DNA of 64,000 bases from Alviniconcha marisindica (Eukaryota > Mollusca > Gastropoda > Provannidae): contig JABMCL010001606.1 in NCBI GenBank assembly GCA_018857735.1, positions 55,001 through 119,000 of the forward strand, in the 5' to 3' direction. A model generated the notes under the pieces. It was not told where the DNA came from and searched no databases. It was given only the letters and a program-made list of their open reading frames with translations. A program made the position numbers and the translations under genes. Shown in pieces: positions 1 to 9,723 of this stretch (position 1 is its first letter; each line of letters begins with the position of its first letter).

Positions 1-263
1 TGTTGATGACTGCGGTCAGTGTTGGCAGAATTGCACCAAGACACTCAAAAAGAAGAGAAGTAGGAATTGATTGATCCGTAAGTGGACTCTCCTCCCCTCC
101 CCCCCTCCCAACAACAATGGGGTTGAGCTGATTATTTCACAGCCGGTTTGTGCACTTGCCAATAGACACAAACTAAAATGGAAATACAATTGAAATAAAA
201 TAAAAAATAAAAAAACCAAGCAAACAAAAAAGGAAAAAGGAGTATTCGCGCACGCGTGCACGC

Positions 264-350
<87 letters not shown>

Positions 351-430
351 CTCTCTCTGTGTCTCTCTGTGCCTCTTCCTCTCTCCCTCGCTCCTCTCCG
401 GGGGGGGGGGGGGGGGGGGGGGGGTTCGAG
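1..430. repeat. Microsatellite block (CT)n, (CA)n and poly-G
   Basis: A (CT)n tract at about 269-317 runs into (CA)n to about 347, followed by a T/C-rich stretch and a G homopolymer at about 401-424. Short open frames here are only translations of these repeats. No gene is seen. Confidence 0.9.
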
Positions 431-645
431 TTCACCTGGCTGATCAGACGTATTTCGAGATTCCTCTGCATTTTTTTGTGTGTGTGTGCATTAATTAGGA
501 TTTTAGTGCTAATTGACTTGATTTTGTGCGACCGAACCCCTACCGGTCATCCATCGGACTTTTTGTGCCAACTGTGTTGGTAATCCTGCGTAAACATGAA
601 AAAAAGTCAGCGAGGCGTTGGAAGGAAAGGAAACTCCGGTCAACC

Positions 646-1855
646 ATGGCTATGTTAGCCGCGATCACTCTTCTGTCTTTGCTGGTAAGAGGTGGAGTGG
701 AACAAAACCCGGCACCGGACTTCGAACAGGCTCTGGACTATTTGTACAGCCGCACTGATTTAAGACTGTCACAAACAGAAAGACAATTCACGCTGCCGAC
801 AATGTACGTTTTGGTAGCGTAGAAAGACGTGTCGATTTCATCGAGCAGAGGTGTGTCACTACAGACGTGATGGAAACAGAGCTAACGAAGTTAGAGGATA
901 GGATCAAGTGCGAGATTTATTCCAGAAGAGAGAATCTGATTCTGAGGGGTGTCGGGGAAGACAGAGCTGACGATCATGACTCGTGCAAACGTGTAGTGTT
1001 GAGTCTACTACGTCAGTGTGTACCGAGCAAAGCATGGACTGAAGACGATATCGTGCCGTGCACATAGACTCGGCACATGAAAGTGTCACTGTCACGAGAA
1101 GCCAACAGACCCATAGTCGCCAGGTTCAAGCTGTGGCAAGACAAGATGAGGGTGGTGGCGAACAAGTCAGCCAGAGAAATTCTCAGGAGAATGGCATTCA
1201 GGTCGACGACGACCTCACGAAACGTCAACGCAAAAGACTCAGTAGTCTCCGAAGCGAAGGCAGGTACGGATTCTACCGAGGGGACAGACTCGTCGAGAGA
1301 AAACCTCAGCCCGACAGACACAGCAACGACGTCAGCAACAGCCGTGGAGGCCCCTGGAACAGAACCGATTACTGGGACTGTAACAGCACCCCCATCTACA
1401 GCCGTGGAGGTCACAGCAGAGGCAACAGCAGCGTCGGCCACAGCAACAACCACTACAACCGTGGAGGTGGCTACAGTGGAAACAGCAGCCGCGGCGGTGG
1501 CCACAGCCATAGACACCGCTATGGTCGTGACGGTGGCTACAGCAGCGCCGACCGCGTCGGCAGCAGTCACAAGACTGACAGCAGAGGCGGCCGCAGCAGC
1601 AGCACCACCACCACCACCATCACCACCAACAACAACACAAGAAGCAACGACAGGGCCTACAGTGAAGTGGCGCGTGGGGGAATTGCCAGCCAGGAACCTC
1701 TCATCCGTCAGAGAGATTTCTTCAGCCCTGCCGTCTCCATCCAGAGCGGGAGCATCAAGAGACGTGCCACCGTCACATGCAGCAGAAGCTTTATTTCGTT
1801 TCAGGTACACACCTCGGGCCCGAGACACAGACACTGCCACCGATACACACGGTGA
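646..1855 (+). pseudogene. LINE A ORF1 protein remnant (RNA-binding, RGG-rich tail)
   Basis: The ATG at 646 sits in a good context (ACCATGG). It opens a hydrophobic leader ending in a 2A-like motif, then a frame-broken ORF1p. Pieces at about 867-1060 (YSRRENLILRGVGED) and about 1077-1190 (RPIVARFKLWQDKMRVV) have the layout of LINE ORF1p RRM-like domains. A shifted frame then carries the C-terminal signature GIQVDDDLTKRQRKRL near 1195-1250. That frame continues to 1855 as a Gly/Arg/Ser-rich tail with several RGG and SRGG motifs, which suggests RNA binding. At least three frames are needed to read it, so it is a pseudogene. Long frames on both strands over 1013-2069 come from low-complexity codon repeats; this one is preferred because it carries the family signature. 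Confidence 0.72.
694..717 (+). other. 2A-like ribosome-skipping motif with degenerate core
   Basis: The codons read GVEQNPAP directly after a hydrophobic leader. The 2A consensus is D(V/I)ExNPGP, and 2A-like motifs are known at the N-termini of ORFs in several APE-type LINEs. Here the first D is G, and the critical glycine of NPGP is alanine, so skipping is probably lost in this copy. Confidence 0.7.
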
Positions 1856-2685
1856 ACACACCAACAACACAGCGGCCCCGGTCGAGCAGCTGACAGGCGA
1901 TCAGTATAGCGCACGTGCAAGCAGTGTCAACAGCCAACAGTCGATCAATCGGAGAGCCGTCAAGCAGCCTCGGCCCCCGAGTTCACCGGGTGAGGAGGCA
2001 GAAAACAACACTGACGTGCACCGTCACACTCGACACGGACAGCGTAGCTCGACAAGAAGTTGCGACTGAGGCCACGCGTTCCACTGAGGATTCGGGTTCA
2101 AACCGTGTGGCTGGTGATGCGAACACTGATGGACCCTACTGACAGTGAGACGTTTGAAGATACTGTGGACACTGTGACAGGTGTGGAGACAAACGCGACA
2201 GAGACAGAAGGCAAAGAACAAGACGCATCTCAGTCTTTTCGGGAGGCCGGCCCGGTGGTGAGTGCACAGTCACCAGAAAAGTATCATCGGCCGTAACATT
2301 CGTGAATTTAATGTAGAATGCTTGAACAGTAAAAAATCCGACATCGGTTTTCTAACTTACCTGGCTAGTTATTACTTCATAAACCTCACGCAGAATCAAC
2401 TGGCCTCTCTCCCATTGAACTGAAAGATTTCTTATTTTGTGGCTCCGGCCAAAAAGCTGCCGAGGAGAGGACGGCACTGGTGGGACAGCTGTTTTAGTGA
2501 AAAGGAAGTTTGAAAAATATGTGCGTGAAGTGCGCCATAACTATGATAACATTGTTTTTGTTGATGCTTGACAAATTGGTTATGAATACAAGAGGGAATC
2601 TTTGTCTGTGCGCCGCAAACACCAACCCTTTTTTTAGCCCATATTATGAGCACCATGTGTTGACAACACATATTTCATTGATGCC

Positions 2686-3096
2686 ATAGAAAGTATACTA
2701 CTAGATACTGTTAATACTGTAGATGGATGTGAAATTATTCTCTGTGGAGATTTTAACGCAAGGACAGCAGACAGAAGCTGTTTAACAATATCAATCGACG
2801 AAAATGACTAGGAAGATATTGTGTTTGAAAACGATCGTTGGTCACAGGACACGAAGACGAATGATTTTGGTGACAAGCTGTCAGAATTATGTTATTCACT
2901 TGAGATTACAATTCTGAATGGCCTGTTTGATCGGAAGGGTGGGGAATTTACGTTCGTCAGCCACAGTGGTAGTAGTGTGGTTGATTATTTTGCTGTCAAT
3001 GATGAACTGCTTGAAAGAAAGCCTAATGTATCCATTGCTGAAAGATTTGAGTCTAAGCATTTCCCTGTACAAATGGAAGTTGAGGCCGGTACATGA
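2686..3096 (+). pseudogene. LINE A endonuclease domain remnant
   Basis: The frame contains GDFNART near 2740-2765, the Asp-Asn motif of APE-type endonucleases. Downstream it reads a cluster resembling GGEFTFVSHSGSSVVDYF at about 2938-2992 (the family's S-x-ID/VDY motif) and SKHFPVQ near 3055 (the terminal catalytic His region). Stops interrupt it (for example just before 2821), and the N-terminal third of the domain is unrecognisable. The role in an intact element is nicking target DNA for target-primed reverse transcription. Confidence 0.7.
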
Positions 3097-3289
3097 TTAT
3101 AACATCGCAGATGACTCTGCTAAGGAAACCACTGAGTGCAAAACATTTGAATTTTTGGGGGGGATGCCGATCGCAGTAACGAGTTCGCAGAAAGTCTTGA
3201 ACAGTTGGGAATGGAGGACAAGTTGACAGAACTGTTACAAAAAGAAAAGACATGAAACTCAAAGGTTTATTAGTGATAGTCTCCTTAAA

Positions 3290-4971
3290 GCAGCCGCAAT
3301 TTTCACAAAGAAAATAACAGTGCCCCCGAGAGCAAGACGTTCCCCTAAGTGGTTTGATAGTGAATGTAAAGAAGAGAGGAAATCAGTGCGACGATCATTG
3401 CGAAAGTTTAAACGTGTTAGTAGTGATGAAAATCGAAGAAATTATGTGGACAACAGAAATAAGTACAAACTGACAATAAAACAAAACAAAGCACAGGCAA
3501 AGAAGGAGCAGCTGCACAAAGTAGTAAACAATCTGCAAAATTCGAAAGTATTTTGGAGCGAAATAAGGGCCTTGACACGTCCGACGACCGTGCAGACTAA
3601 CATTGACTCAGAGCAATGGTTTGAGCATTTTAAAGGTGTCTTCATGTCTGAATGTGGCACAGAAGCATATGCAGAGGTAGGTAATGACGAGGTCATAACT
3701 GACGATGAACTAGATGCTCCTATTAGTGCTCAGTAAGTAGATGAAGCCATACGCAGCCTAAAACCGAGAAAGGCTGCGGGTGTAGATGGGATTCTAAACG
3801 AAATGCTTAAAAGCAGTCTGCATCTGTTTAGACCCATCATTGTAAAACTGTTCAGTCAGGTTTGGGAAACTGGTGTATTCCCAAAAGACTGGATGGAGTC
3901 GATTATTGTCCCGTTACATAAAAAGGGAAAAACTGACGACCCGGACAATTACAGGGGAGTATCTCTCATCTGACACCTTTGTAAATGTTTCACGCATATT
4001 ATAAACAAAAGACTGACAAACTGGGCAAATGATAATAAAGTTATTCTCGAAGAGCAGGCTGGTTACAGAGCGGGGTACTCGACCATCGACCAGATTTTTG
4101 TTTTGTATCCCCTTGTGCAGCGCATGCTGTGTAGGAATAAGTTGTATGCATGCTTTGTTGATTTTCAAAAGGCTTATGACACAGTTTGACAGAAACCAAT
4201 TGTGGCGTGTACTTCTGAAGCAAAGAGTTAGTACAAAAATGATTTTGATTGATGATCGCTTATATAGCGCTATTCTCCGCTCTCTTGAGGAGACTCACTG
4301 CGCTCGCATGAGTGACTAGCTTTTTATAGCGCGTTTTTTTTTAAATATCCACCGAAGTGGTGTACTTACAGCACTGGCATGGCTGGTGCCACATGAAACT
4401 GCGGCCGTCTCGGCGCAAGGTCTGTGTACACCATACAACCATGATGTGTTTGATGTGTTTGAAAGGGTTGTATGCCGAAGTTAAGTCGTGTGTGAGAGTA
4501 TCTAATGACGAGTTCACCAACTTCTTTGAATGTAGGAACGGTTTGAGACAAGGCTGCTTATTTTATTTTTATTTTTTTAATCAATGAACTGGCCAAAGAA
4601 ATACTAGAAAAGGGTAGGCATGGAATTCAGTTGTCGCCAGATGAAGTCCAACTGTTTCTGTTGCTATTTGCTGATGACGCAGTCCTACTGTCAGACACAC
4701 CTGTCGGTCTTCAAAATCAGATCAACGTTTTGATAATGTTTGCGGAGTCTTATACTATGAAAGTAAATATGGCAAAAACCAAAATCGTTGTTTTCAGAAA
4801 AGGTGGACATTTGACCAGGAATGAGTTCTGGACATTCGGAGAGGCTGCAATAGAAGTTGTGAACGAATGTAAATACCTAGGTCTGTATTTTTCAACGAAG
4901 TTGAGTACTAGTGTCATGGCGTCAGAGCTTGTGACGAAGGCAAAAATGAAGATGAACTTAATGTTTATGTA
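3290..4971 (+). pseudogene. LINE A reverse transcriptase remnant
   Basis: The pre-RT linker is open at 3320-3736. RT motifs then follow: LKPRKAAGVDGI (about 3760-3790), YRGVSLI (about 3951), a polymerase palm segment ending FVDFQKAYDT (about 4155-4185), GLRQGC (about 4540) and the catalytic FADDAVLLSD (about 4669-4698), followed by MKVNMAKTKIVVFRKGG. In-frame stops are present after 3736, 3970 and 4188. A SINE fragment sits between the palm motif and the GLRQGC motif. The thumb and C-terminal domains are missing. Confidence 0.8.
4243..4443 (-). mobile_element. 3' part of a tRNA-derived SINE inserted in LINE A
   Basis: The segment from TTATATAGCGCTATTC to CCATACAACC matches, in the same orientation, the 3' half of the complete SINE at 38890-39312. 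Shared stretches include GGTGTACTTACAGC and CTGGTGCCACATGAAACTGC. The tRNA-like head is missing, so the insertion is 5'-truncated. A possible short target duplication (ATGAT) is not convincing. Confidence 0.72.
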
Positions 4972-5190
4972 GGGGAGTGGGGTGGAGAGTTGAGGGAAGC
5001 AGGTTGGAAGCATGAATGAGCCACAAGTCAGAGGTTGCTATAACATAACTTTTATTTGTACACCAACCAACCAGGAAACAGTGTAGGCTCTCCCCTGAGA
5101 TAAACACATGAACACCGGCCGCAGCAGCAAACAAACAACCTGCCTCTGCAGGGACACTGGGGGAAAGGGGACGCTGCGGGCGTGTGTGCG
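4972..5190. repeat. Dispersed repeat, copy 1
   Basis: Starts GGGGAGTGGGGTGG and runs through GAGGTTGCTATAACATAAC and AGGAAACAGTGTAGGCTCTC to AGGGACACTGGGGGAAA. It closely matches 39380-39580. It begins exactly where the LINE A reading frame ends. A (GTGC/GTGT)n tract follows at about 5180-5240. The family is unknown. Confidence 0.7.
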
Positions 5191-5389
5191 TGCGTCCTTG
5201 CGTGCGTGCGTGTGTGTGTGTACGCATGCGTGCAACGGTAGGAGGATATTCCGCAGATCTGAAACAGAGTGTACTCATGTTTAAAATGTTTGTAATGGGC
5301 CACGGCTTCTATACAAATAAAACATCAATGAGTCAATGAATGAGTCCCTCTGGCCATGACCCGTTGAAGCAAAGTTTGGATGTTTCAAT

Positions 5390-6835
5390 CAGTGTCGCAC
5401 ATAAAAATCAAGTAAATAATCAAAAATACAGACCAAAGTAACCTGCCACTGTGCCATCAATCCATTGTTTCTGTTTTCTGACCACAGCTCACTTGCTATT
5501 ATGTCTTGTCTTCGCTTTAATCCTTCTACTATAAACTTAGCCTGATTCAGTACATTTTTATGCTGCAGTAAATCTGCTAAATTATTTACTGTTGGGTTTG
5601 TTTGGGAGGTCTTTTTTATTTTTATATCGTCATACGCTCGGCAGGCCAAAAAGAACTGGATTTCATCCTCCTCCGCCGACTCACAAACCGGACATAGTCG
5701 TTGACGAACGTTTGGGTTATATCTATATTTATTGCACGTCAGTTCATTTACCCTTAATCGTATTCGAACTATGGCGTCCCGGTATCTTTTGACTGTGAGA
5801 TATGAAAGGTAGCTCTCAAATTGTAATATTTGTTTAAAGCCTCTGTAATTTTCAAATCTTTCTTTTGTTGAAATTTTGTCGTGCCAGTCCTGTGCATAAC
5901 AATCTGTAAGGCGTTGCTTTAAGCTCTCGTAGAAACCCCGTTTTGTTTCCCACTTGTTGTGAAACCCATACTATCCCAAAGCCGTATTGGAATAGACATG
6001 TCCTTATGTCACTAGCCCATGTTTTCACTTCCTGGTCGTCTAGGCTTTTGACAGTTTCATAAGCAGCTTTTGATAGTCTGGTAGTTCGACTAGTTTAAAC
6101 CAATATTTAACTGCTTTCATTACCGTATTAATATAAAGTGGGTATTTACCTAGCTCTCCGTAAATCATTGTGTTTGGTGTTTTCTAACAGATAAGGCTTT
6201 CTTGCATGCATACATGTTTTTTTTTCTCAATTTCTTTGATTTTCTTTGCTCACCATACTTCTGCCGCACAGGTAAGTGCTGGCTGGACCTGATGGTCAAA
6301 CAATCTGAGAAAAATACTAACATCTGTACCTTTAATTTTCCACAAGGCTCTGAGAATGTCCTTTTTTTCTTTTTTCTTTGCTTTCACCGTGATTGGTTCA
6401 AGAACAATACTGACTGAGAGTTTAGTGGTCAACGTGTAGCCCAGATACACGTATGAATTCACCACCTCGAGACGCTGGCCGTTTATGAACCATTTTTCGT
6501 GCGCTGCAAGGTGCCCCCTTTTCTGAAGACCATAACTTTTGTTTTGTCCAAGTTCACTTGCCCTATCTTTGCGGAAGCGCGTGCCAGAACGTTTAGTTGA
6601 TTTTGCAGTCCCACTGGAGCGTGTGAAACCAGGGCTACATCGTCATCAAATAGCAGGGAAAATGTTTCCTCAATTAGGTTCGACAAGAGAATACCATATC
6701 TTCCTGTTTTCCTGATTTCATCAGCCACTTCGTTGATAAACAGAACATTTTTGGGCTGAGTAAGCAGCCCTGCTTCGCCCGGCTGGTGACTCGAAGAACT
6801 CTGTATAATCATGTCCAGATTTTACACAACATAAA
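5390..6835 (-). pseudogene. LINE B: 3' half of a LINE A-related reverse transcriptase
   Basis: Read from 6835 downward, the fragments are YTEFFESPAG and GCLLSP-like remains, FINEVADEI, a degraded palm motif LFDDDVALVSHAPVGLQNQL (FADD is FDDD here), VNLDKTKVMVFRKGG, then VVNSYVYLGYTLTTKLS and KKDILRALWKI. A C-terminal segment around 5640-5760 reads CPVCESAEEDEIQFFLACRA, a Cys-x2-Cys knuckle typical of LINE tails. Wording and order match LINE A closely, so the two are one family on opposite strands. Several frames are needed, and the copy is 5'-truncated at the SINE beginning at 6838. Confidence 0.75.
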
Positions 6836-6837
6836 AA

Positions 6838-7160
6838 CAGCGGGGATAGCTCAGTGGTTAGAGCGCCGGACTCGTGATTGAAAGGTCGCGGGTTCGAATC
6901 CCTGCAGGAGCGGCGGAGGAATTTCTTCTCCAGGGTCGACTTTCTGTGCTGACTCTTATTTCGGTATCCGTTCCACCCCCGTGTTACCGCAGTAGCACGT
7001 AAAGGACCCCGGTCATTCTGCCAAAAGTGCAGGTGGCAGGTTACAGCTAAACACGCATACACCTTGCGTATGTGGCTTTGCATGAAGTGACATGGTGCAT
7101 GGTTGTATGGTGTACACAGAACTTGCGCCGAGACGGCTGCAGTTTCATGTGGCACCATTC
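6838..7160 (+). mobile_element. tRNA-derived SINE
   Basis: The head reads like a tRNA: an A box (TAGCTCAGTGG, about 6847), an anticodon-loop-like CTCGTGA and a B box (GGTTCGAATCC, about 6891). The body follows (GTATCCGTTCCACC, GTAGCACGTAAAGGACCCC, TTGCATGAAGTGACATGG) and matches the - strand copy at 38890-39312. It stops near GTTTCATGTGGCACCA, before the shared 3' tail. The anticodon stem does not pair well, so it is a SINE and not a tRNA gene. Confidence 0.85.
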
Positions 7161-7952
7161 CTTCCTTGTGTTACGTCGTATAGATGAATACATTTCCCTA
7201 GTTCTGTTCTATCAGTTTTATCAACCTCACCAGTAGTTGTTCACTCATTCCTCACAAAAAGAATGTTTTCTTTCATATTCATGAAATCACACGGGTAGTT
7301 GTGTTGTACACTAGTCTGCGATTTGTCGAAGGTGTCTACAAACCACAGTGAGCTTGTGTTGGTTGAGCCAGTGTGACCGAATCGTGCGAGCGTGCATGTG
7401 AATCAAACGTACCTGTTTGGATAAATTTCCCCCAGGCCACCCTAAAATATTCGAAAGAACGCTAGACATCATTTCTTTATTCGTCTTGGCAGTTTCAAAC
7501 ACTATCAATTTATGTCCGAATTTTTTGTGCTGTTCCCTATGAAAACGTTAGGAAAACGAAACTATTTCACACAGACTGTCCAGATTTAAAAAATAAACAT
7601 TGACAAAAATAATTTATACATGACATGTACACAAAACTGAGAAGTTCCGGTATCCTATCAATGATGTCATACTGAAACGCGGGAAAGAGTTCGGAAAAAC
7701 AGTGTTAGTAACACTGTCTGGGAAAGTCCTCTTCTAAAATCGTTATAAAATCAACGGCACGTTCAGTCACAAAACTTTTAACGCTGATCATGTTCGTTTA
7801 ACCTCCTCTAAACACACAAGAAGTTTAGCCGCCGAAGGAGAGTTCTTTAATCACATCACAGTACACAATAACACATATTGTATATCTTAAAACTCAAAGA
7901 ACAGTTATTGAAAATACAAAAGTTACATACTACGCAAACTAGTAATTTACTT

Positions 7953-8022
<70 letters not shown>

Positions 8023-9430
8023 TCTGACGTTTGAACGGATTTATCTGTTCAGCAAAATGCTATTAAATTGCGGTACGCGAAATCATCTACCAGATGGAAG
8101 AAGCTCATATTTAGCAAGGACGTGACTACCATTCCGGGGCCATTGTCAATAACCTTGAGGTTTAGGCCGGCCTACGGCTTTAGGCCCGATTCATAGTTAC
8201 GGTCGAACATTTTGGTGACGTCAAAATGAAGCGCAGGAAAAGAGCGCGCAACGCGGTAATGATCTGGTGAAACAAGTGTTTGGATCTTTTAATACGTCAA
8301 TACAATGACGCAGTTTACGTGTATTATGTCACTGGAGTGGTATGACTAAAACCGAGGAACGTTCTGCAATCTTCAAATGGATAGTCGAGCTGTCACTGCC
8401 TTGGTGTGCGATGCTCAAGCTAGAGAGAGAGAGAGGCGGGAGGGGGGCTGGGGGTTAAAAACCAAAACCAACAACTATTAAGTAGTTTTCAGTCCGGCTA
8501 CCGTAGAGGTAGGTACCCGGGGTCCCGACCGGCACAGCTCTAGCCATCATCTACCCTACATTATTTAGTGGCCTGGTCATATTTCACCCTAGAAAGAAAC
8601 AGAACTGAGCTCCAGCTTGAAAGATGCCACGGTGGGAGTTGATCAGTTCATCGGTGACAAGTTTGTGAAATCTTCATCTGCTAAATGGCTGCGCACAATG
8701 GGAAAGTGAGGAATCCAAATGTTGACTTTTTTTTTTTTTTTTTTTTTTTTTTGAAGGTTGAGAAGAACGCAATTTATTAGGAAAAAAAAAAACAACAAAA
8801 AACGAAGCAAATTTTCGGGGTTGAAATGTTGACTTTTATTTCTATATATGAAACCACAAGCTTCCCATCAAGCTTCAACACCTTCAATGGTGGTTTCGTT
8901 GTGTACAACGCTGTGCAGTTTTGGTGATTTTGAAAAGCGGCTGAAATTTTAGGTCAGGCTCAAATTATCGCCATTGGAGCTTACAACTTTTAGATTTCAG
9001 TTAAGTCTGTACGGTTTTCTCTGCGCGGGTAAAACTAGATCTTGTAAGGTGTGGACATTTTGGACAGCTGTCAAATGATACAAGGCTTTTTTTAACATGA
9101 ATTTTTTTGGCTGTTGATATCGTGGGACCTCTTCGCCGACCTAGACCAGTTCACTGCTGTATGCATGGGAAGAGCTGCGGCAGCGAGCAGTCAAAAATGC
9201 TCGACTCCTTCGAAAATCAAGGCGTGACTTTAACTTTTAAGCGACTGGCAGTGGGTAAGCCTTCGGTTACGGGGTAAAACCAAAATTAGTCCAACATTTG
9301 AGATATTTTTGTTATTGTTTTTCAACATTGATTAATAAAAATGTCTCCCAATTTGTGGCCGCAAAGCTGAAGCGATCCTGAGCGTGTCCTGGCTCAAACT
9401 TGTTGTTGACTAATGGAGACTGAGTTCAGT
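7161..9430. other. No gene seen
   Basis: About 2.3 kb of non-coding sequence. It holds a (CA)n tract (7958-8020), a T homopolymer (about 8728-8752) followed by an A-rich stretch, and a short GA tract (about 8420). No open frame of recognisable character occurs on either strand. It may contain the upstream region of the prominin gene, but no promoter could be assigned. Confidence 0.6.
7958..8020. repeat. (CA)n microsatellite
   Basis: An uninterrupted CA dinucleotide repeat of about 60 bp. Confidence 0.95.
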
Positions 9431-9439
9431 TCAATACAA

Positions 9440-9700
9440 GATGGTGTCTATGCACTCGGAAAAGCCCATATGCGTACCACCCCGTTTCCTAGAAATGTTC
9501 CCAACGCTGCCTTTGAAACAGACAGTTCTAATGTTCGTCTGATTGACAGTTGGTAATGGCGTATCTGGCTGACCTCATTGATGCTACTGATGCCTTTTAA
9601 AGAAGGTTGTCGAGCGTCTCTCTCCTCCAGGCGATTGATGGCATGACGTCCTTGGCTTTGTGCCGCAGGTAGTGCCTCAAGCTCCTCAACACTTAAGATC
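9440..9700 (+). pseudogene. Prominin fragment upstream of the prominin gene
   Basis: Positions 9552-9594 match the prominin coding sequence at 12006-12048 in 39 of 43 bases (my count), including the codons for MAYLADL. Upstream, a frame at about 9441-9485 reads DGVYALGKAHMRTT, resembling TVYTAFQLHKKTRT in the gene. Downstream resemblance is weak but continues toward a CCGC-AGTGC stretch. A stop (TAA at about 9598) and frame breaks show it is a remnant. It ends only about 25 bases before the first ATG of the intact gene, so a tandem duplication with decay is likely. Confidence 0.6.
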
Positions 9701-9723
9701 TTCCAAGACGCAAGCTACTTGTG

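Larger units (their letters stand above)
430..4971 (+). mobile_element. LINE A: degenerate APE-type non-LTR retrotransposon
   Basis: The ORF1 remnant (646-1855), apurinic-type endonuclease remnant (2686-3096) and reverse transcriptase remnant (3290-4971) occur in the usual LINE order on one strand. The frames shift and contain stops, and a SINE piece at 4243-4443 splits the RT, so the copy is dead. The RT ends shortly after the FADD palm motif, and the C-terminal zinc-knuckle part seen in LINE B is absent, so the 3' end is lost. The 5' boundary is approximate. A jockey/CR1/I-like relationship is likely, but the clade cannot be fixed by eye. Confidence 0.8.

Noticed and set aside
1013..1870. 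A 285-codon frame on - opposite LINE A ORF1
   Set aside because: Ala/Val/Ser-rich antisense of a low-complexity stretch, with no motif; the + strand carries the ORF1p signature.
6838..6910. A tRNA gene
   Set aside because: A and B boxes are present, but the anticodon stem does not pair and the sequence continues into a SINE body shared with two other loci.
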